DNA of 64,000 nucleotides from QZLE01 sp033852135 (lineage in GTDB: Bacteria > Pseudomonadota > Gammaproteobacteria > QZLD01), in contig JAWSVB010000017.1 of NCBI GenBank assembly GCA_033852135.1, positions 98,814 to 162,813 on the forward strand, written 5' to 3'. The notes beneath the pieces are model-generated. The model worked only from the letters and a program-made list of their open reading frames with translations, had not been told where the DNA came from and ran no database searches. Positions 35,998 to 43,742 of the stretch are shown piece by piece. Numbering within the stretch: the first letter of the stretch is position 1; each line of letters begins with the position of its first letter. The translations under genes were made by a program, and so were the position numbers.

Positions 35998-36017
35998 TAT
36001 GACTAATTTTAGTCATA
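35998..36017. promoter_or_regulatory. inverted repeat upstream of barA-like gene
   Basis: TATGACTAA and TTAGTCATA are perfect complements around TT, 127 bp upstream of the barA-like start codon. It is not followed by a T-run in either direction, so an operator is more likely than a terminator. The regulator is unknown. Confidence 0.4.
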
Positions 36018-36106
36018 AACCTGCTAAGTTACCAGAGTTTAAGCTTAAAGTTTCATAAAAACTTTATGCAGCCTAGTGGGGCGGTAGAAACTAGGCCTAG
36101 TGTAGG

Positions 36107-39100
36107 CTAAATTACACCCAGTTCTTTGGGTAAGATATGCCTTAGTTTTTGAATTTCATCTTCCAACTTTGCAATCATTTCTATGATATTTGCATCAAAT
36201 CCGTTTCTTGCAAAATGACTCTCTATTAAGTGGCAAAGACCAGCAATTTTAGTGGCACCCATATTGGCACAGCTCCGTTTTAACGAGTGCACTGTAAAGA
36301 TTAGCTGATTATCATCATTGGTTTCTATCGATGACTCCATCTGCTTTATTTTATTTATACATGAATCAAAAAACTTGATAATGAACTCTTCCATGCGGTC
36401 TTTGGGGATGAGGCTGCGCAGAGAAAGTATGGTGGATATATCCAATGAATCAGGGGATTCGTGCAGTAAAATCAGCTTGCGCTGTTCATTTTGCTCAACT
36501 TCTGCTTTTAGCAGGTTTAGATTAAAATGCTTGTCGAGAACCTGCTTAAGATCCGCATGTTGTATAGGTTTATTTAAGTATCCGTCTAATTTGCTCTCTT
36601 CATACACGCTAAGCTCTTCTGCTGTAGGTTTAAATACTTGAGCATAGATCGGTATTTGGCGGCTACTAGATTTGATGTTTTTAAATATTTGGGTCAATCC
36701 AGCCGCATCAAATCCAGGTATATGCGATTCGATAAACACTATTGAATAATTACAATTAGATATCATTTGAGCAGCATTTTTACTGTCAGTGTATATGTCT
36801 GAACTTATGCCATAAGACTTTAGCATTGATGATAGTGTTTTTAGATTTTCGATATTGCTGTCGATCAATAGTGCTTTATTCTCATGCCTTTTTTGCCCCT
36901 CTTTTATCATGTGCTTAGTTATGAGATTGGTCCTGGTGTTTGAGCTAAGGCCAAACACCATAGATATGCATTTATACAGGTGCTGTTCTTTAATTGGGGT
37001 GCTTAGATACCCATGAACTCCAGCATTACGCACAATTTCAGCATCCCCTTTATGTCCTTTGAGGGTAAGGAAAATTTGTTTTGTTTGAGAAAGGTTTTGA
37101 TTGGATGAAATCCAATTGGAGAGGTTTACCCCTTGAATTTGAGGGCTATGCAAGTCTACTAGCACTAGATCAAATGGTTGGTTTGATTTAAATGCTTTAA
37201 GTAGAAGTTGTTTTGCTTCAGCCTCGCTGTCAGTTACTTGGCAATCAATTCCCCAGTGATTAAGTTGTTGTTGGATAATCAAACTATTGGCAGGCATGCT
37301 ATCGACCAGCAGGGTCTTTTTGCCTATAAAGTTTAGGTCACTATCAAGGTGTTGCTCTTCAGCTTCGCATAGCGCAAACTTAATATTAATTATAAATTGA
37401 CTCCCTTTTTCAGAGTCAGTTTTAATTTTAAGATCCCCTCCAAGCTTGCTAACTAGTTGGCTGCATATGGTTATACCTAACCCTGTCTCTTCTGGTCTTA
37501 AATTGCTTTCTCCAGCAGCTAAGTTTATTGAATCGAGAAACTGCTTTTCTGCGATATCCGGCCTAAGCCCGGTATCAACTATTTCGAACCTGATTGATAT
37601 TTGATTATGGTCAATATCACCAAGCATAACCTTGATTAAAATCTCACCGTTTTCAGTAAACTTAATAACATTGCTGATTAAGTTATTTAATATTTGTCTA
37701 AGTTTTGTTGGATCACCGCTTACCTTTTGTGGGATCTCTGCAGATATTAAACATGAAAGATTAAGTCTTTTTGTTTGGGCTATATTGGCCATTACATCTA
37801 CGATGTCTTCGGTAAGTACTTTGATATCGAAAGGGATATCTTCGATAGCAATTTTTCCGCTAGTGATTTGGGATAACTCTAAAATATCATTAACAATGCT
37901 GATTAGATGAGTTCCTGAATCATTGGCAACATCAATTAATTCACCTTGCCCTTTTGCGAGCTCAGTTTCAGATAGGAGTTGTAACATTCCCAGGACAGCA
38001 TTCATTGGTGTTCTGATTTCATGGCTCATGGTTATCAAAAAGTTAGATATGTTCTTGTTGGATTTTGCTAATTCATGAGTTTTTCTTTCAAGTTCAGTTG
38101 TGCGTGAAGCGATCTTGTCTTCGATAGAGATATTGTTATCAGCAAGTTTTATCTCAGCTTTTTTTCGATCGGTTATCTCTTTTTGAAACTCTGAGATCAA
38201 ACTGTTAAATGCTCTTCCTGCCAGAGCAATTTCACTTATGCCATTACTTTTGGCTTTTATCGATAGATCACCTTTTTCTTCAACTCGGCGCATTACCCGA
38301 ATTAGGTCAAGTATTGGCTGCGCAATACTTCTTGCTGTGATTAAAGAGGCAGCAACAGAGAGTAGGATTATTAAAAGAGCCGCTAGGAGTAGGGTTTTAA
38401 TAATTTGGTTAAGATCACTTTGGGTTTCTTCTTGTGATAGGAATAGGGCGAAATGGCCTACCACTTGCCTTTTAGATACGATGGGGATAATTCCAGCAAA
38501 GAAAGGCTTTTCATATATATTGATAACGCTGAATTCGGTTTTATCACTTAATACATTGTCGAAGTTTGTGGCTATAACTCTAGGCTTTGACGATATATCT
38601 ATCTCTTTGTGGCTGGGAAAATTTCCTGCTACATATTTGCCATTTAAATAAAGGTTTATTTCATGGCTGGTAAGATTGAAAATGTCGCGAGTGAAGCTGT
38701 TCCCTATTGGTATTCGCAGTTGAATTGATCCAATTTGGCGCTCTTGCTGTTTAAATGTATTTATATCAAGATCACTTGTCATTAATGGGGTTTTCGATGT
38801 GATCCAAAGGGTGTTTTTAGTCTCTTCTATACCTGATTCAGGTACTAACGGCAGCGGTGACTGTGAGTATAATGGGATTGGAGCGATTCGAATCTCTTTC
38901 CATTGATTATTTGTTGGCATTTCACCTTTGATAGTGGTGGCTTGCAGAAACTTTTCTCTATTTTTGCTGCTGGGGATCACAATTTTAGCTTTAGTAGCAG
39001 AAGTATCTATATGGCAAATCCATTTTTCATCTGTTCCATATAGTGTGATTTGAGGGATTCCAGCCGTTAATGAAATAGAGTAGAGCGATATTGCTAGAGA

Positions 39101-39400
39101 CTTTCGATCTTCTTCGATCATTTTTTTCATGCTGTTAATATGTTGGCTTTCTTGTATGAAATTTGCCAAGTTGGCTAGTTCATTAGACGTAGCTATTTTT
39201 ACAGCACTTTTTTTAAGGCTTATGCTCTTGCCATGGATCCTTTCGGCAACAATGTTTGCTGCAAGCAAAAGGTTACTCTGGGCTTTTCTCTCTGTTTGCT
39301 CCCAAAGCATTACAGATACAATTGCAGTAAATAAAAGTATTGAACAAATTATAACCAGAGCAACATTTAATATTATTTTTGTTTTTATATTAAGGTTCAT
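36107..39400 (-). CDS. hybrid histidine kinase coupled to a periplasmic binding protein
   Basis: A 1097-residue multidomain kinase. Helix 1 (about 8-32), a periplasmic Cache-like sensor homologous to that of the chemoreceptor at 29.4 kb, helix 2 (about 333-356) and HAMP lead to HisKA with H460 (TMSHEIRTPMNAVLG). The HATPase has degenerate G boxes (DTGLRPD, ETGLGI). Receiver 1 keeps D749 but has T801 where Lys is expected (YLSTPI). Receiver 2 has E891 instead of the phospho-Asp (IVFIESHIPG). The Hpt domain has H1038 (VHSLKRS). It overlaps the binding-protein gene by ATGA, so the two are translationally coupled, like TorT-TorS or LuxP-LuxQ partners. Confidence 0.88.
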   Translation of the reverse strand: MNLNIKTKIILNVALVIICSILLFTAIVSVMLWEQTERKAQSNLLLAANIVAERIHGKSISLKKSAVKIATSNELANLANFIQESQHINSMKKMIEEDRKSLAISLYSISLTAGIPQITLYGTDEKWICHIDTSATKAKIVIPSSKNREKFLQATTIKGEMPTNNQWKEIRIAPIPLYSQSPLPLVPESGIEETKNTLWITSKTPLMTSDLDINTFKQQERQIGSIQLRIPIGNSFTRDIFNLTSHEINLYLNGKYVAGNFPSHKEIDISSKPRVIATNFDNVLSDKTEFSVINIYEKPFFAGIIPIVSKRQVVGHFALFLSQEETQSDLNQIIKTLLLAALLIILLSVAASLITARSIAQPILDLIRVMRRVEEKGDLSIKAKSNGISEIALAGRAFNSLISEFQKEITDRKKAEIKLADNNISIEDKIASRTTELERKTHELAKSNKNISNFLITMSHEIRTPMNAVLGMLQLLSETELAKGQGELIDVANDSGTHLISIVNDILELSQITSGKIAIEDIPFDIKVLTEDIVDVMANIAQTKRLNLSCLISAEIPQKVSGDPTKLRQILNNLISNVIKFTENGEILIKVMLGDIDHNQISIRFEIVDTGLRPDIAEKQFLDSINLAAGESNLRPEETGLGITICSQLVSKLGGDLKIKTDSEKGSQFIINIKFALCEAEEQHLDSDLNFIGKKTLLVDSMPANSLIIQQQLNHWGIDCQVTDSEAEAKQLLLKAFKSNQPFDLVLVDLHSPQIQGVNLSNWISSNQNLSQTKQIFLTLKGHKGDAEIVRNAGVHGYLSTPIKEQHLYKCISMVFGLSSNTRTNLITKHMIKEGQKRHENKALLIDSNIENLKTLSSMLKSYGISSDIYTDSKNAAQMISNCNYSIVFIESHIPGFDAAGLTQIFKNIKSSSRQIPIYAQVFKPTAEELSVYEESKLDGYLNKPIQHADLKQVLDKHFNLNLLKAEVEQNEQRKLILLHESPDSLDISTILSLRSLIPKDRMEEFIIKFFDSCINKIKQMESSIETNDDNQLIFTVHSLKRSCANMGATKIAGLCHLIESHFARNGFDANIIEMIAKLEDEIQKLRHILPKELGVI

Positions 39401-40665
39401 TTTGCTGTTGCCGTTTTATTTTTGCGGTAGGTGGCTATTTCATCAGGTGAACGCATGGATTCCGCACCAGTTATCTCTTGTAAGTTACTATAGATTGGGA
39501 AGTTATAATCTTTTGTGTTAGTAACAGCGCCAAAATAAGAGGAGCAATTTAATTGGTTATCAATTGGGCGGAATGCTAGTTCCCCTCTGGTAGTTTCAAT
39601 GCTTAGCGATGACATTGCGCTAGATACTTTGGTGTTATCAAGGGAGTTTGCAGCATCAACCCCCTGTTTTAGCGCATAAACCGCATCATATTCTAGAACT
39701 GCCCAGTCAGTTGGGTAGTGACCATATTCTTTTCTGTATGCATCTACAAAGCTACTCATTATCTTGTTATCTAAGTGGGCAAAAAATGGAGCCCTTGAGA
39801 TCCCAATCATACCTCTGGGTAATATATTTTTTTGCCTTATTAGTTCGGAAACGCTTAGTAATGACCCTGGGTAGGGGAAGCGGTCAAAAAATTTGGTTGC
39901 GTTTGCTGTGTGTATCCAGCGAATGTTGTCTAGAGAAGCTATTACTCCCAAAACGAAATCAGGATTAAGCTTGGCTATGCTAGAAATATAGGGGGTGAAG
40001 TTTAATTCACCTAGGCGAGGCCACTCTTCGCTAATTAGGCGTAAGTTTGGTGACTGCTGTTTTAGTAGCTGGACTACATTTTTCTGGGTTGAATGCCCCC
40101 ATTCATAGTTGGAGGCAATAGTGGAATAGGTTTTCCATCCATTTTCCTGGGCTAATCTGGATACTCCAATAGCAACCGCTGCAGCTTGCATATAACTATT
40201 GGGGCCGACGCTAAAAACATAGGGTGAGAAGTTATCTTTGGTAATGTTTTCAGAGTTGCTGATAGCGGTTATTAATAGAGTTTTGTTTTCATGGATTAAG
40301 GATTTTATTGCTAACGCGTTTGAGCTTGAGTATGTGCCTAATATGGCATCAACTTTATCGCGCAGAATTAGCCCAGCAGCCTCTCTAACAGCAACATCTG
40401 ACTTGGTGTTTGTATTTCTTATGAATAGTTTTATCTTATGCTTTCCAAGCATTCCGCCAGTAGCATTTATTTCATCTACAGCTAGTTTGATAGCTTCTAT
40501 ACCATCTTTGCTATATACCCTTCCAGATCCAGAAAGGCCTAATAAAACACCTAGGCGATATTCCCGAGCATTATTATTTTGTGGATGTGATTCTTTGGCA
40601 AAAAGCAGGTGGCTTGGAAACTGCAGAATAAAAATGGATAAAAAAACTTTTATTAGAGCTTTCAT
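39397..40665 (-). CDS. LivJ-type periplasmic binding protein paired with a hybrid kinase
   Basis: About 422 residues, with signal peptide MKALIKVFLSIFILQF...LLFA and a type I binding fold of the Peripla_BP_6 family. It is strongly similar along its length to the binding protein at 28.1-29.3 kb, sharing AIKLAVDEIN, LGTYSS, AISNSENITK, VGPNSYMQA, FPYPGSL, PRGMIG, RAPFFAH and EYDAVYALKQ. The open frame reaches a TTG at 40689, but the ATG at 40665 gives a proper signal peptide. No transporter genes accompany it; it overlaps the downstream hybrid kinase gene by 4 nt, so a signalling role is inferred. Confidence 0.87.
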   Translation of the reverse strand: MKALIKVFLSIFILQFPSHLLFAKESHPQNNNAREYRLGVLLGLSGSGRVYSKDGIEAIKLAVDEINATGGMLGKHKIKLFIRNTNTKSDVAVREAAGLILRDKVDAILGTYSSSNALAIKSLIHENKTLLITAISNSENITKDNFSPYVFSVGPNSYMQAAAVAIGVSRLAQENGWKTYSTIASNYEWGHSTQKNVVQLLKQQSPNLRLISEEWPRLGELNFTPYISSIAKLNPDFVLGVIASLDNIRWIHTANATKFFDRFPYPGSLLSVSELIRQKNILPRGMIGISRAPFFAHLDNKIMSSFVDAYRKEYGHYPTDWAVLEYDAVYALKQGVDAANSLDNTKVSSAMSSLSIETTRGELAFRPIDNQLNCSSYFGAVTNTKDYNFPIYSNLQEITGAESMRSPDEIATYRKNKTATAK

Positions 40666-40885
40666 CTGTTTATTGAATTCCTGTTTCAATATGATGTTAA
40701 TTGGATACCCTCCCCAATTGATCCTTTAGGGTATTTACTAATTTTACTATTATTTTTATAGATATAGAAGCTGAAACATGAAAAATGTAGATAGTGATAT
40801 GCTTGAGCAGTATTAATGGTTAAATGGAGAAGGGAGGTTGGTGTTAAATGTTACTTTGCGGGGAATAGAGTGCTTACCCCCAAAG

Positions 40886-40911
40886 ATAGATGCTAAACAA
40901 ATAGCATCTAT
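40886..40911 (-). terminator. hairpin downstream of alaA
   Basis: ATAGATGCTA and TAGCATCTAT pair perfectly around six bases; the flanks (CCAAAG and TTTTGAGG) extend the pairing. On the minus strand it lies 43 bp after the alaA stop and is followed by a short T-rich stretch, so it is a moderate terminator. Confidence 0.55.
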
Positions 40912-40953
40912 TTTGAGGATATGTTTTAGCCAGTGTATGCCAGGGCTATTTTT

Positions 40954-42168
40954 TTACTTGCGATAGACCTCAAGAAATTCGGCTATTTTTCCAATAGCTA
41001 TTTCTAATTCGTCTATACGAGGTAAAAATACTAAGCGGAAATGGTCTGTTCCAGGGAAGTTAAATGCAGACCCTTCCACGATTAATATCTTCTTTTGCCT
41101 TAAAAGTTCCAGCACAAACTGTTGGTCGTCAGGTATGTTATAGACTTGAGGGTCAAGTCTTGGGAATAGATAAAGCGCACCCATCGGCTTGACGCATGAG
41201 ACACCTGGTATCTCATTTAATAACGTATGAGCTTTTTCTCGCTGCTCGTAAAAACGACCTCCAGGGATAATTAAGTCATTAACACTTTGGTATCCGCCAA
41301 GCGCTGTTTGTACCGCATGTTGGGCTGGTACATTGCTACAAAGACGCATATTAGAAAGCATCTCTATACCTTGAATATATCCTTTTGCTCTATGTTTTGC
41401 CCCGCTTATGATTAACCATCCTGCGCGGAAACCTGCTACACGATAAGATTTTGACAGGCCGTTAAAGGTGACAAAAACAATATCATTAGCTAACGATGCG
41501 ATTGGAATGTGTTTGGCCCCATCATAGAGGATTTTGTCATAGATCTCGTCTGAAAATACAATCAGATCATGTTCGCGTGCAAGCTCAACTATCTCTTCTA
41601 ATAACTCCTTACTATAAACCGCTCCAGTTGGGTTATTTGGGTTTATTATCAGGATTCCTCGAGTATTTGGGGTTATCTTTGCTTTTATATCTTCAATACT
41701 TGGTTGCCACCCATTATCTTCGTCACAAAGATAATGAACTGGCTTGCCTCCTGCTAAACCAACTGCTGCAGTCCATAAAGGGTAGTCCGGAGCAGGTATG
41801 AGCATCTCATCGCCATTATTTAGTAATGCTTGCATCGCCATAACTATGAGTTCACTAACACCATTGCCTAAAAAGATGTCATTGATCTCAACATCTTCAA
41901 TATTGATCTGTTGGCAATACTGCATGATTGCTTTTCTGGCTGAGAAAAGCCCTTTTGATTCACAGTACCCCTGTGCCTTGGGAAGATTAAGAATTACATC
42001 TTGCAGTATTTCGTCAGGTGCTTCAAAACCAAATGGGGCTGGATTACCAATATTAAGTTTCAGTATTCGGTTACCCTCCTCTTCGAGGCGCCTGGCTTCA
42101 TCAAAAACTGGCCCTCTTATGTCGTAACAGACACTCTCCAGTTTTTTTGATTTTTCAATATTTTTCAT
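40954..42168 (-). CDS. alaA: alanine aminotransferase AlaA-like (PLP, class I)
   Basis: A 404-residue PLP-dependent aminotransferase that makes alanine from pyruvate with glutamate as donor. IRGPVFDEARRLEEEGNRILKLNIGNPAPFGFEAP is the AlaA-type opening. NPNNPTGAVY, FSDEIYDKILYDG, the PLP lysine in FNGLSKSYRVAGFRAGW and the C-terminal RLVFLPR arginine are intact. Length is normal. It is monocistronic, flanked by a hairpin downstream and a lipoprotein gene upstream on the same strand. Confidence 0.92.
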   Translation of the reverse strand: MKNIEKSKKLESVCYDIRGPVFDEARRLEEEGNRILKLNIGNPAPFGFEAPDEILQDVILNLPKAQGYCESKGLFSARKAIMQYCQQINIEDVEINDIFLGNGVSELIVMAMQALLNNGDEMLIPAPDYPLWTAAVGLAGGKPVHYLCDEDNGWQPSIEDIKAKITPNTRGILIINPNNPTGAVYSKELLEEIVELAREHDLIVFSDEIYDKILYDGAKHIPIASLANDIVFVTFNGLSKSYRVAGFRAGWLIISGAKHRAKGYIQGIEMLSNMRLCSNVPAQHAVQTALGGYQSVNDLIIPGGRFYEQREKAHTLLNEIPGVSCVKPMGALYLFPRLDPQVYNIPDDQQFVLELLRQKKILIVEGSAFNFPGTDHFRLVFLPRIDELEIAIGKIAEFLEVYRK

Positions 42169-42318
42169 GTCGGCATTCCAGTGGTTTTATTGGTATGAAT
42201 TTAGTTAGATTATAACACAGCATAGCGGCACTAATTGCTGATAGTGAATAGCTATGAGGTCAATATCTATAGGTTAACAAAGAATTAGATTAGATGGGAT
42301 AGGTGAAAGAGGGTTTTT

Positions 42319-42347
42319 GCTGTGGCAAAGCATTTTTTTGCCACAGC
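42319..42347. terminator. hairpin downstream of the lipoprotein gene
   Basis: GCTGTGGCAAA and TTTGCCACAGC are perfect 11-bp complements around a T-rich loop. Neither strand has a T-run just after the stem, so it may protect 3' ends or terminate weakly. Confidence 0.45.
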
Positions 42348-42399
42348 GTGTAGGTTTAGCTGGGTAATTTATGTGATTAAAGTTGAAAGTAAGGGGAAA

Positions 42400-42927
42400 T
42401 TACTCACATACAGACGGAAGTTGCTCAACTAAGATAGCAACTTCTTGTACTTCATCTATAGCTGTATCTACATAGATAGCTGTATCTACATAGATGGTGC
42501 CTTCATAGTAATAGTGGCAGCTTGGATCATCTTCCCAGGCAACATACTTTGTTGCTTTAATGGTGATTATCCCTTCAGGGAATTGATCAATCATCCATTC
42601 AGAGTTGTCTTCGTCAATTAAAATGGCATCTGTAAATTCTATTGGTGTATCAGTGTACGACTCCTTCCATTCAACATATGCGCCATGGAATGGTGAGTCT
42701 TCACTATCAGCTACGACTTTGATAACAATATTTTCATTCACTGCTGGGTTAAGCGCTTGCGAATCTATAGATGATTGGTTAACGGTTTTATGCGATGTGC
42801 TATCTTGTGAAGCAGCTGTGCTTTGATCCGTATCTGATTCTGCAGAACTGCTTCCGCCACCGCCACATGCTGTAAGTGAAATTAAAACTACTAAACAAAA
42901 CACAGATTGGGTAAATCTTTTTATCAT
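42400..42927 (-). CDS. small lipoprotein of unknown function
   Basis: A 175-residue protein with a lipoprotein signal (LISLTAC, lipidated C21), a Gly/Ser linker and a low-complexity Ser/Asp/Gln segment (about 22-60). A beta-rich domain with several Trp, Asp and Glu residues follows (HGAYVEWKESY...). Near the C-terminus IYVDTA occurs twice in tandem because of an 18-bp duplication. Two Cys (in PSCHYYYEG and PSVCE) could form a disulphide. No family recognised; its domain may resemble carboxypeptidase-regulatory-like folds, but this is a guess. Confidence 0.7.
   Translation of the reverse strand: MIKRFTQSVFCLVVLISLTACGGGGSSSAESDTDQSTAASQDSTSHKTVNQSSIDSQALNPAVNENIVIKVVADSEDSPFHGAYVEWKESYTDTPIEFTDAILIDEDNSEWMIDQFPEGIITIKATKYVAWEDDPSCHYYYEGTIYVDTAIYVDTAIDEVQEVAILVEQLPSVCE
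42460..42495. repeat. 18-bp tandem duplication within the lipoprotein gene
   Basis: AGCTGTATCTACATAGAT occurs twice head to tail without mismatch. It adds six residues in frame, so it could vary in copy number between strains. Confidence 0.85.
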
Positions 42928-43155
42928 TGTTATTTCCGTTCTTGTTAATTGCTTGCTTAAAAATGTTGTTTATAAAAATGTAAGAGAGTGTATTTAGGTT
43001 TCTTAATATAAGCGAATCCTAACATATTGGTTTTGTTTTGTCGACTGTGTCACAGAATTTAATAAACTGCAGTGTTTTTAAACAGGGAAAAAATATCTAT
43101 TTAGTGGGGAATAGTTAGATTTAGGTTTGGTTTTACTTCTCTGATTAAGTTGTTT

Positions 43156-43173
43156 TGTAGGATATATCTTACA
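43156..43173 (+). promoter_or_regulatory. GacA/UvrY box upstream of the candidate Rsm RNA
   Basis: TGTAGGATATATCTTACA matches the GacA upstream activating sequence TGTAAG-N6-CTTACA with a single mismatch. It lies about 160-175 bp before the predicted RNA start, similar to the distant sites known for rsmZ and csrB. The 816-bp stretch from the lipoprotein gene to fleQ holds this box, the RNA and no protein gene that I accept. Confidence 0.7.
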
Positions 43174-43321
43174 AAGGTGTAGGGTAATGTATGAATTTGT
43201 CTGCATTTGGCGGGTGGTTTTATCGGTATTTGTGTGTAATTTATTGTTTATACAGAGTTTTATGTTTTATTGCTTGGTTTTGGATGGGCTTTTTTAGAGT
43301 TGCATTGGCAGATTACAAGGG

Positions 43322-43327
43322 TATGAT
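43322..43327 (+). promoter_or_regulatory. -10 element of the candidate Rsm RNA
   Basis: TATGAT is preceded at 16 bp by TTGCAT, a poor -35, as expected for a promoter that depends on an activator. Transcription should start at about 43334. Confidence 0.55.
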
Positions 43328-43333
43328 ACTCGC

Positions 43334-43447
43334 AAATTCAGACATTCAGGGAACAACGGATTGGAAGGACGATATTCCTCTAGGATTGAGGAGCAAGCAG
43401 GAAGCTTGGTAAGGGATCGAAAAAGGTGGCTTTAAGCCACCTTTTTT
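43334..43447 (+). ncRNA. candidate CsrB/RsmZ-type CsrA-sequestering RNA
   Basis: A predicted RNA of about 114 nt between a -10 element and an intrinsic terminator. Eight GGA motifs fall within roughly 80 nt, the CsrA-binding signature. At least two sit in hairpin loops: CCTC-TAGGATT-GAGG (43377-43391) and CAAGC-AGGAA-GCTTG. A GacA-box-like palindrome lies upstream. Size, GGA density, terminator and activator box all match RsmY/RsmZ. Such RNAs titrate CsrA/RsmA and switch motility, biofilm and stored-carbon programmes. The flagellar master regulator gene follows 300 bp downstream, and a BarA-type kinase is encoded at 33-36 kb. The 5' end is inferred. Confidence 0.72.
43421..43447 (+). terminator. 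intrinsic terminator of the candidate Rsm RNA
   Basis: GGTGGC and GCCACC pair around TTTAA, extended by AAAA/TTTT, and end in six T residues. It is a strong terminator with no accepted protein gene just upstream. Confidence 0.9.
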
Positions 43448-43742
43448 ATTGCCTGCAATAAATGTCCGTAAAAGGCATGAATTTTAAAGAATGGGTTTTT
43501 TGACTCTTTTTTTACCCTGTTTTTTTGTACTTTTTAATGAAGTCAAAAAAATGTAACCGCAACGCCAACTTAAAAATAAATCAGTATCTTATAACTTCTT
43601 CTTTGCGCAGATCCTTAGATTATAAAATTGTGAAATTGTGATGGATCTCACAGTTCTTTGTGCGTGCATAAGCTAAAAGTTATGTATTAAGTCACTTTTT
43701 TGACACACGGAAGAGTATACAAATCAAAATTAAGGAGTAGCA

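Noticed and set aside
43191..43412. 73-codon open frame upstream of fleQ
   Set aside because: It is Trp/Phe/Cys-rich with no family, lacks a good ribosome binding site, and overlaps the promoter and body of the candidate Rsm RNA, which explains the terminator better.
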